DNA from: Actinomycetota bacterium
GTDB taxonomy: Bacteria; Actinomycetota; Acidimicrobiia; IMCC26256
Assembly (NCBI GenBank): GCA_009702955.1
Contig: WLHA01000111.1
Coordinates: 1 to 5,500, forward strand
Length of the DNA stretch: 5,500 bases
Direction: 5' to 3'
Positions 1 through 4,562 of this stretch are shown piece by piece. Each line of letters opens with the position of its first letter. Within the stretch, counting starts at the first letter, position 1. Position numbers and translations under genes: made by a program. The notes under the pieces were generated by a model. The model was given only the letters and a program-made list of their open reading frames with translations. It was not told where the DNA came from and made no database searches.

Positions 1-384
1 CACTATTACTTCCGGGATAACTGGCGCGCCGACTCTGGGCTTATCGCTGCAGTAGTAATCCTTGAGGAACTCAGTAGGGCCAATGCTCCGCTCTCCGAAC
101 TGCGTACTCCGTTTGAGCGATACGCAGCTTCAGGTGAGATCAACTCAACTGTCCCGGATCCAAAGGCTGTAATCGAACGCGTCTCCGAATTATTTACAGA
201 ACGGTTTGTAGAAGCGACGCAAGATCGCCTCGACGGACTTACTGTCGACCTCGGAGACTGGTGGTTCAACCTGCGTGCAAGTAATACAGAGCCTCTGCTG
301 CGTCTCAACCTTGAGGCCGCTGATGACTCGTCTTGCGAGGAGCGCACAGCGCAGGTTCTAGCCATAATTCGAGGGCTGACCTAG
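1..384 (+). CDS. manB: Phosphomannomutase/phosphoglucomutase, C-terminal part (5' end outside window)
   Basis: The last 127 codons of an alpha-D-phosphohexomutase read in frame from base 1 to a TAG at 382-384. These enzymes interconvert hexose 6-phosphate and hexose 1-phosphate in the cytosol through a phosphoserine, supplying mannose-1-P for GDP-mannose or glucose-1-P. The fragment opens with HYYFRDNWRADSG, which follows the sugar-binding loop (GEHSGH in relatives). It ends with the phosphate-binding domain 4, where RASNTEPLLRLNLEA (fragment residues 92-106) is the family signature. The phosphoserine and metal-binding loops lie upstream of the window and cannot be checked. The actinobacterial ManB/PmmA group fits best, supported by the isomerase two genes downstream; substrate preference (mannose or glucose) cannot be decided. 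The symbol follows the mycobacterial homologue. Confidence 0.93.
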   Translation, partial: HYYFRDNWRADSGLIAAVVILEELSRANAPLSELRTPFERYAASGEINSTVPDPKAVIERVSELFTERFVEATQDRLDGLTVDLGDWWFNLRASNTEPLLRLNLEAADDSSCEERTAQVLAIIRGLT

Positions 385-468
385 TTATAAAACGCAGCGA
401 AGAGGGCACGGGCCTCACTGAGCCGCGGTAGTTTTACCCACATAAACCAACACTCGAGGAGCAACACG

Positions 469-705
469 ATGGCACTAGACCCACAATTACTAGAGATTCT
501 CGCCTGCCCTGAGGATAAAGGTCCGCTGCTTTATTTCGCGGATGAGTCTTCGCTGATTAATCCTCGGCTCAGCAGGAGATACACAGTGCGCGAGGACATC
601 CCCATCATGCTTGTAGAGGAGAGCGAGACGATCAGTGACTCTGAGCTGGCTCGCCTACTTGCCAAGGCCGAGTCTGAGGGTATTAGCCCAACATTTGGAG
701 CCTGA
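469..705 (+). CDS. Trm112-family small protein
   Basis: A 78-residue protein with the Trm112/YcaR-type layout: an N-terminal LLEILACPEDKGPL (residues 8-20), a middle NPRLSRRY (31-38) and a DIPIMLVEES strand (43-52), then an acidic helical tail. Well-known Trm112 proteins bind zinc and activate methyltransferases, and many bacterial members have no known role. Only one cysteine is present (C13), so the classical four-cysteine zinc site is absent, as I recall for many actinobacterial members of this kind. The start is supported by GAGGAG at 456-461, seven bases before ATG. The gene sits between a hexose-phosphate mutase and an isomerase and ends 5 nt before the latter, so the two are probably co-transcribed and translationally coupled. 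A role linked to those enzymes is guesswork. The family call is good; the function is unknown. Confidence 0.85.
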   Translation: MALDPQLLEILACPEDKGPLLYFADESSLINPRLSRRYTVREDIPIMLVEESETISDSELARLLAKAESEGISPTFGA

Positions 706-710
706 AAGTA

Positions 711-1763
711 GTGGGGCTCGATTCGCTCAATTTCTTGGAGGCTGTGCGCGGACTGCCTGAGCAGATCGCAGATGCGCATGGTGCCGCTCGCGACGCACTT
801 CAAGGCGCGCTCCTCCCTTCGAGCGCTGACCTAACGAGCATCGCTGTGCTTGGTATGGGTGGGAGTGGAATCTCGGGCGATGTTCTCGCCTCCGTAGGGA
901 GTAACGAGTTATCTCTTCCAGTGTTGGTTCATAAGCAGATCAGAACCCCTGCTTATATCGGAGAGCGAACTCTCGTGTTCGCTGTTTCGTATTCAGGAGA
1001 GACAGAAGAGACCGTCGCTATGACACGCGGTGCAATCGCAGCAGGGGCACGAGTGGTAGTTATCTCGAGTGGAGGCGAACTCGCTCGTATGGCGAACGAG
1101 TCGGGCGCGCTTCACCTTTCTTGCCCGCCTGGATTTATGCCGCGTGCTGCAATTGGTGCTTTAGTGGCACCGATACTCAGCACGCTCGGGGCAATCGGAT
1201 TGCTCGCAAATGTTGATGACGAACTCAGCAGCGCACGTGACCAACTTGCAGTTCGCCGTGATGCTTGTGCCCCGGAGGTTTCAGCTCCTGGGAATATTGC
1301 AAAAGAACTAGCGCGCAATATCGGCGGAACCTTCCCCGTCATATATGGCGGCGGGGCTATTGGTTCTGTCGCTGCGATGAGATGGAAATGCGACATCAAT
1401 GAGAACGCAAAGGCACCTGCCTTCTGGGCTGCTTACCCTGAGCTCGATCACAACGAGATCTGCGCATGGGGGCAGCACGGAGACGTAACCCGGCAGGTCA
1501 TCTCGATGATCGAACTGCGCCATGAGTACGAGCACGATCGCCTCGCCCAGCGAATAGAAGTGACGCGCGACATAGTTAGCGAGGCCGTGCACCAGGTGCT
1601 CGAGGTGCGCGCTAGTGGTAGCGGTCGCCTTGCACAGTTGCTAGACCTTATGTACGTAGGGGATTGGGTCTCCGTCTACATGGCGATGAACGCTGGTGTT
1701 GATCCAGGCCCTATTGAGGCGATTGCGACCTTGAAGGGAATACTGGGCTCCACGGCGCAGTAG
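711..1763 (+). CDS. Bifunctional phosphoglucose/phosphomannose isomerase (SIS family)
   Basis: A 350-residue protein with two SIS (sugar isomerase) domains. These enzymes interconvert fructose-6-P with glucose-6-P and mannose-6-P in the cytosol, linking glycolysis to mannose supply. Visible motifs: GMGGSGISG (48-56), the phosphate-binding SYSGETEET (93-101), PPGFMPRAA (139-147) with R145 as the likely transition-state arginine, INENAK (229-234) with E231 as the likely catalytic base, and PELDHNE (243-249) with H247 as the likely ring-opening histidine. The E-to-H spacing of 16 matches the archaeal PGI/PMI enzymes. The C-terminus DPGPIEAIATLKGIL (331-345) is also typical. Translation starts at GTG 711, five bases after the Trm112 stop, with GGAG at 697-700 as a rather distant ribosome site. 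Neighbouring mutase and isomerase would together make mannose-1-P from fructose-6-P. Some actinobacterial members of this position (TobH/Rv3256c) are poorly characterised, so activity is inferred from intact motifs. Confidence 0.88.
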   Translation: MGLDSLNFLEAVRGLPEQIADAHGAARDALQGALLPSSADLTSIAVLGMGGSGISGDVLASVGSNELSLPVLVHKQIRTPAYIGERTLVFAVSYSGETEETVAMTRGAIAAGARVVVISSGGELARMANESGALHLSCPPGFMPRAAIGALVAPILSTLGAIGLLANVDDELSSARDQLAVRRDACAPEVSAPGNIAKELARNIGGTFPVIYGGGAIGSVAAMRWKCDINENAKAPAFWAAYPELDHNEICAWGQHGDVTRQVISMIELRHEYEHDRLAQRIEVTRDIVSEAVHQVLEVRASGSGRLAQLLDLMYVGDWVSVYMAMNAGVDPGPIEAIATLKGILGSTAQ

Positions 1764-1777
1764 TATGTGATTTCTGG

Positions 1778-1817
1778 TCGGGCCCAAAAGCGGCTGTCAC
1801 CCGGTGATCTGGGCCGA
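1778..1817 (+). repeat. Imperfect inverted repeat after the isomerase gene
   Basis: TCGGGCCC at 1778-1785 pairs with GGGCCGA at 1811-1817, with one bulged G. Between the arms lies a second small inverted repeat, TCAC-CCG-GTGA (1797-1807). It begins 15 bases after the isomerase stop and ends about 25 bases before the putative ahcY -35 element. It could be a terminator stem for the upstream cluster, but no T-run follows; it could also be an operator. The stem is short and may be chance. Confidence 0.3.
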
Positions 1818-1843
1818 CTCCATCCGAGTAGCGCGAACCTGTC

Positions 1844-1871
1844 TTGACAGACACCTATTTTCTGGTACCTC
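1844..1871 (+). promoter_or_regulatory. Putative ahcY promoter with overlapping palindrome
   Basis: A perfect TTGACA (-35 type) lies at 1844-1849. After 16 bases comes TACCTC at 1866-1871, preceded by TG at 1863-1864 as in an extended -10; the hexamer itself is weak. The -35 box sits in a perfect palindrome, CTGTC-TT-GACAG (1839-1850), a possible operator. The phrase TGGTACCTC (1863-1871) is echoed by TGGTATCTG (1875-1883), which could be a second, further downstream -10. Transcription from here would give ahcY a leader of roughly 45-55 nt. It is the only clear promoter-like sequence between the isomerase and ahcY. Confidence 0.45.
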
Positions 1872-1932
1872 TTTTGGTATCTGTAATTGGAGTCTTGATA
1901 GATGAAGTAGCGCCCTTCAACATGGAGACGAA

Positions 1933-3411
1933 ATGACAGCCATTAAAGCCACTAACACGCCGCAGCGCGTTCTCTCTGCAGATGATTTCAAGGTCGCAGA
2001 CCTAAGCCTCGCTGTATTTGGGCGCAAAGAGATTGACCTCGCCGAGCACGAGATGCCTGGCCTTGTATCGCTGCGTGCTCGTTACGCAGAGTCGCAGCCT
2101 CTCAAGGGTGCGCGCATTACCGGTTCGCTCCACATGACGATTCAGACTGCTGTGCTAATCGAGACTCTCGTAGATCTTGGTGCAGAGGTTCGCTGGGCTT
2201 CCTGCAACATCTTCTCAACGCAGGACCATGCTGCCGCTGCTATTGCAGTCGGTCGCGGTGGCTCTCCTGAGAAGCCAATCGGTGTTCCAGTATTCGCATG
2301 GAAGGGCGAGAGCCTGGAGGAGTACTGGTGGTGCACAGACCGAGCACTCTCGTGGGGTGAGGGAACCGGCCCCAACATGCTTCTTGATGACGGCGGAGAT
2401 GCAACGCTCCTAATTCACAAGGGCGTCGAGTTTGAGAAGGCCGGCGTAGTTCCGGATCCATCTACGGCTGATAACGAAGAATTTGCAGTGATCCTTGGGT
2501 TGCTTGCAAAGATCTTGGTTGAGACACCAAACCGTTGGCACGAAGTTGCAGCCGAGATGATCGGTGTAACCGAGGAGACCACAACCGGAGTCCACCGCCT
2601 CTATCAGATGGAGGAGACGAACCGCCTCCTCTTCCCTGCAATCAACGTAAATGACTCCGTCACGAAGTCGAAGTTCGACAACCTTTATGGATGCCGGCAC
2701 TCTCTAATCGATGGAATCGCACGCGCTACCGACGTAATGATCGCCGGCAAGGTCTGTGTCGTTGCTGGTTATGGAGATGTTGGTAAAGGTTGCGCCCAGT
2801 CTTTGAAGGGCCAGGGAGCGCGAGTCGTTGTTACTGAGGTGGACCCAATCTGTGCGCTGCAGGCAGCCATGGAGGGCTATCAAGTAGTGACAATGGAGGA
2901 CGTGATCGATACAGCAGATGTTTTTGTTACCGCAACTGGGAACATGAACGTCATCACTGCTGCTCACATGGCGAGCATGAAGCACAACGCTATTGTCGGA
3001 AACATCGGTCACTTTGATACCGAGATCGACATGGCTGGCCTCGCGAAACTCCCAGGTATCAAGCGCATTGAGATCAAGCCTCAGGTCGACGAGTGGGTAT
3101 TCGCTGACGGCCATTCAATCATCGTGCTTGCCGAGGGGCGCCTCCTAAACCTTGGGTGTGCGACAGGGCACCCAAGTTTTGTGATGTCAAACTCCTTCAC
3201 TAACCAGGTCATCGCGCAGATCGAACTATTTGGTCACTCTGACTTCTATGAGAACAAGGTCTACGTACTTCCCAAGCACCTCGACGAGGAGGTCGCAAGA
3301 CTCCACCTCGAGAAGCTAGGGGTGCACCTGACACTCCTCACTGAGGCCCAGGCTGATTACCTAGGCATACCCGTATCGGGCCCCTACAAGCCCGAGCGTT
3401 ATCGCTACTAG
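1933..3411 (+). CDS. ahcY: S-adenosylhomocysteine hydrolase (adenosylhomocysteinase)
   Basis: A complete 492-residue cytosolic enzyme that reversibly hydrolyses S-adenosylhomocysteine to adenosine and homocysteine, relieving product inhibition of methyltransferases and feeding the methionine cycle. Substrate-domain residues are intact: H67 in LHMT (66-69), STQDHAAAAI (95-104), D153 in LDDGGD, E215 in EETTTGV, and N240, K245, D249 in NVNDSVTKSKFDN. The NAD-binding Rossmann fold has AGYGDVGKG (278-286) and E302, which holds the NAD ribose. MGHPSFVMSNSFTNQ-type sequence follows (GHPSFVMSNSFTNQ, 412-425). The C-terminal tail ends KPERYRY, with K486 and Y490 completing the NAD pocket of the partner subunit. 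Compared with the human enzyme (432 aa) it carries an insertion of about 35-40 residues around 165-205, as in mycobacterial SahH (495 aa). ATG 1933 is supported by GGAG at 1924-1927, five bases upstream. It probably has its own promoter. Confidence 0.98.
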   Translation: MTAIKATNTPQRVLSADDFKVADLSLAVFGRKEIDLAEHEMPGLVSLRARYAESQPLKGARITGSLHMTIQTAVLIETLVDLGAEVRWASCNIFSTQDHAAAAIAVGRGGSPEKPIGVPVFAWKGESLEEYWWCTDRALSWGEGTGPNMLLDDGGDATLLIHKGVEFEKAGVVPDPSTADNEEFAVILGLLAKILVETPNRWHEVAAEMIGVTEETTTGVHRLYQMEETNRLLFPAINVNDSVTKSKFDNLYGCRHSLIDGIARATDVMIAGKVCVVAGYGDVGKGCAQSLKGQGARVVVTEVDPICALQAAMEGYQVVTMEDVIDTADVFVTATGNMNVITAAHMASMKHNAIVGNIGHFDTEIDMAGLAKLPGIKRIEIKPQVDEWVFADGHSIIVLAEGRLLNLGCATGHPSFVMSNSFTNQVIAQIELFGHSDFYENKVYVLPKHLDEEVARLHLEKLGVHLTLLTEAQADYLGIPVSGPYKPERYRY

Positions 3412-3413
3412 TT

Positions 3414-3488
3414 CCTATTAGAAGAGGGTCCTATTAGCAGTAATAGGCCGCACTTAATAGGTAGTCCGTAATAGGTAGCACTAATACG
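3414..3488 (+). repeat. Cluster of 7-bp motif CCTATTA / TAATAGG in both orientations
   Basis: Starting two bases after the ahcY stop codon, the spacer carries CCTATTA at 3414-3420 and 3430-3436, then its reverse complement TAATAGG at 3441-3447, 3455-3461 and 3469-3475, plus a one-mismatch copy TAATACG at 3482-3488. The three perfect forward copies start exactly 14 bases apart, and the last two extend to a 10-mer, TAATAGGTAG. The copies at 3430 and 3441 face each other across GCAG and could form a 7-bp hairpin; other pairings are possible. I did not see the 7-mer elsewhere in the window. The pattern suits a multi-site operator or a switchable RNA structure, but nothing identifies the partner. 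It is stop-rich and not coding. Confidence 0.85.
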
Positions 3489-3490
3489 TT

Positions 3491-3538
3491 GTTGGCGAGT
3501 ACCGGGGGCTGTCACAGGCCCTCGGTATCGTCGCCAAC
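3491..3538 (+). repeat. Long imperfect inverted repeat abutting the comF start codon
   Basis: GTTGGCGA (3491-3498) pairs with TCGCCAAC (3531-3538). TACCG (3500-3504) pairs with CGGTA (3523-3527), G3505 can wobble with T3522, and GGGC (3506-3509) pairs with GCCC (3518-3521). The loop is the eight bases 3510-3517, and the only interruption is one base opposite three. This gives about 18 pairs, ending at the base immediately before ATG 3539. It could terminate ahcY transcription, though no T-run follows, or act as an operator. If transcribed ahead of comF it would hide the start region. Confidence 0.8.
3526..3531 (+). promoter_or_regulatory. Putative -10 element for a leaderless comF transcript
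   Basis: TATCGT fits the actinobacterial -10 pattern TANNNT and ends seven bases before ATG 3539, the spacing expected when transcription starts at the A of the start codon. There is no Shine-Dalgarno sequence before that ATG, and no ATG, GTG or TTG further upstream in frame before the stop at 3482-3484. Leaderless genes are common in actinobacteria. No convincing -35 is seen. The element lies inside the right arm of the inverted repeat. Confidence 0.4.
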
Positions 3539-4207
3539 ATGTTTGATCTGGCCCTAACTCGAGTCTTCGGAGCTGTCTGCCCAGGCTGCAGATCACGGGG
3601 GTCTTGGCTCTGCGTTAGTTGTGCGCAGAGTGCAGCGCAGCCTCAGCCTTGCCCGCGTCCGCGTTCTGTCGATCGACTCTTCGTCGGTCGTGCGTATGCA
3701 GGAGTTACACGTGAGGCGACTGCTCGCCTCAAATATCACAACGAGCGCGTGGTGATTGATTGGCTCATCGATCCAGTGGTCTTGAAACTGAGCAACGCTC
3801 TAGCCGCTAGATCGCAGACCTTCTCTCGAGGGTTCCTTGATGCAGTCACTATTACCTGGGCGCCAACCACGAGAGCGCACAGGCGTCTTCGCGGATTTGA
3901 TCAAGCCGAGTTGCTCGCTGCTGCAATCGCCCGCGAGTTGAAGTTAGGGCTAAGTCGCGAGCTCGGTCGACTCGATAATTCGCCTCAAACCGGCAAGAGT
4001 CGCGGACTCCGCCGAGTTGGTCCTCAGGTGCTCGCACTCCATCCGGTGGAGGGTCTCGTGATAGTGGTCGATGACGTAGTCACTACAGGTAGCACGCTCT
4101 CGGCCGCTGCATCTGCACTTCGTGACGCTGGCGCTGACACGATTTGGGGCGCCGTTGCGGCACGCACCGAGTGGGGCAAGACCCGCGGGCCAGCGCGTCA
4201 GATGTGA
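3539..4207 (+). CDS. comF: ComF-family phosphoribosyltransferase-like protein
   Basis: A 222-residue protein with the ComF architecture. An N-terminal zinc-ribbon has two CxxC pairs (C14/C17 and C25/C28) in VCPGC and LCVSC. A type I phosphoribosyltransferase fold follows, with RRLRGFDQAELLA (115-127), a family signature, and the PRPP-binding loop VIVVDDVVTTGSTL (174-187) with D178 and D179. ComF proteins are needed for DNA uptake in naturally competent bacteria, where they act in the cytosol with the ComFA helicase. In many lineages, including actinobacteria, the gene is kept without a full competence system and its substrate is unknown. No other competence gene is present here. A ComF gene upstream of secA is typical of actinobacteria. 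ATG 3539 is the only available start giving the normal N-terminus; it has no ribosome site (see the -10 entry). Its stop codon lies in a small palindrome. Confidence 0.92.
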   Translation: MFDLALTRVFGAVCPGCRSRGSWLCVSCAQSAAQPQPCPRPRSVDRLFVGRAYAGVTREATARLKYHNERVVIDWLIDPVVLKLSNALAARSQTFSRGFLDAVTITWAPTTRAHRRLRGFDQAELLAAAIARELKLGLSRELGRLDNSPQTGKSRGLRRVGPQVLALHPVEGLVIVVDDVVTTGSTLSAAASALRDAGADTIWGAVAARTEWGKTRGPARQM

Positions 4208-4213
4208 CATCTG
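4199..4213 (+). repeat. Palindrome centred on the comF stop codon
   Basis: CAGATG (4199-4204) and CATCTG (4208-4213) are perfect inverted arms, and the three-base loop is the TGA stop codon itself. One further T-G wobble pair (4198/4214) is possible. No T-run follows, so it is a poor terminator candidate. It may be chance or a weak mRNA 3' structure. Confidence 0.5.
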
Positions 4214-4333
4214 GACCTTAAACATCGAGGTGATTGCCTTTAGGTCATACACCAGGATGCCGATGAACTCTTCGTACCTCAAGAACTGGCACCGCTCATG
4301 CGGCACTCCATTCGCTTGGGAGAGAGGAGAAAC
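4208..4333. other. Intergenic stretch between comF and the FlgM-like ORF
   Basis: These 126 bases hold no convincing gene. The comF frame continues only to a TAG at 4241-4243. After that the frame is open into the downstream ORF, but the first usable start is ATG 4298, which has no ribosome site. A 4-bp hairpin (CCGC-TCAT-GCGG, 4292-4303) is visible. No clear promoter was found. Other actinobacteria carry an HPF gene between comF and secA; no HPF-like sequence is recognisable here. Confidence 0.5.
4325..4329 (+). promoter_or_regulatory. Shine-Dalgarno site favouring the GTG 4334 start
   Basis: AGGAG, within the purine run GAGAGGAGAAA, ends four bases before GTG 4334. It is among the strongest ribosome sites in the window. 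It favours GTG 4334 over the in-frame ATG at 4298, which has no comparable site. Confidence 0.6.
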
Positions 4334-4549
4334 GTGTATCCGGCAAAAGAGAGATACCTTGGCCACGCGTGCTCAAACCACCCTTCATTCTTGAGACTCA
4401 AGTCCCGGCGCAGTGATCTAGCCGAAGCACTGCGAAATGGCTCCTATGACCCGCCCGTTGAGGCCGTGGTGGAGTCGGTTATGGCTTGGTTATGCGATTT
4501 GAGCCAAACCTCGGCGCCCCGAGCAGGCCAAGGCGTGCGCGAACCCTAG
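4334..4549 (+). CDS. Small protein with FlgM-like C-terminal segment (probable anti-sigma factor relative)
   Basis: A 71-codon ORF from GTG 4334 to TAG 4547-4549; an alternative start at ATG 4298 would add 12 residues. The first 20 residues are unremarkable and basic. Residues about 25-50 (from GTG) contain RRSDLAEALRNGSY then VEAVVESVMAWL, which resembles the conserved end of FlgM: a helix, the short (A)xxxGxY turn, and an AVAxxxL-like helix. FlgM binds and inhibits the flagellar sigma factor FliA. Location supports this: in Bacillus, flgM lies in the comF-to-secA interval, and I recall small FlgM proteins before secA in some Thermoleophilia. No flagellar gene is visible here, so it might regulate another sigma factor, be a relic, or be a chance match. 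There is no signal peptide or membrane segment. Thirteen bases separate it from secA, suggesting co-transcription. Confidence 0.5.
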   Translation: MYPAKERYLGHACSNHPSFLRLKSRRSDLAEALRNGSYDPPVEAVVESVMAWLCDLSQTSAPRAGQGVREP

Positions 4550-4552
4550 ACT
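4547..4552 (+). promoter_or_regulatory. Putative -10 element for secA, overlapping the upstream stop codon
   Basis: TAGACT fits TANNNT, matches the TATAAT consensus at four of six positions, and includes the TAG stop of the preceding ORF. It ends ten bases before ATG 4563, which would give a leader of only a few bases. No Shine-Dalgarno sequence is present in 4550-4562, so a very short or absent leader is plausible. No -35 box is evident. Read-through from upstream with coupled translation is the alternative. Confidence 0.3.
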
Positions 4553-4562
4553 CCGTTACTTC

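Noticed and set aside
1764..1932. SAH or SAM riboswitch in the ahcY leader
   Set aside because: I could not find the conserved core of a known SAH or SAM riboswitch, and the putative promoter leaves only about 50 bases of leader.
1922..1936. Tiny upstream ORF (Met-Glu-Thr-Lys) whose TGA overlaps the ahcY ATG
   Set aside because: It has no ribosome site of its own and four codons can arise by chance; GGAG within it serves ahcY.
2704..3114. 136-codon open frame on the - strand inside ahcY
   Set aside because: It lies wholly within a highly conserved gene, has no recognisable motif, and is explained by codon bias on the opposite strand.
3414..3538. CRISPR array, integron attC site or insertion-sequence end
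   Set aside because: The repeats are only 7 bp with short spacers, no recombinase or transposase is near, and the GTTGGCG arm does not fit the attC core GTTRRRY.
3950..4366. 138-codon - strand open frame across the comF end and spacer
   Set aside because: It overlaps the conserved PRPP loop of comF, has no family motif, and has no neighbouring genes on that strand.
4122..4394. 90-codon + strand open frame overlapping the comF end
   Set aside because: It begins inside comF in another frame, has no visible ribosome site, and overlaps the better supported FlgM-like ORF.
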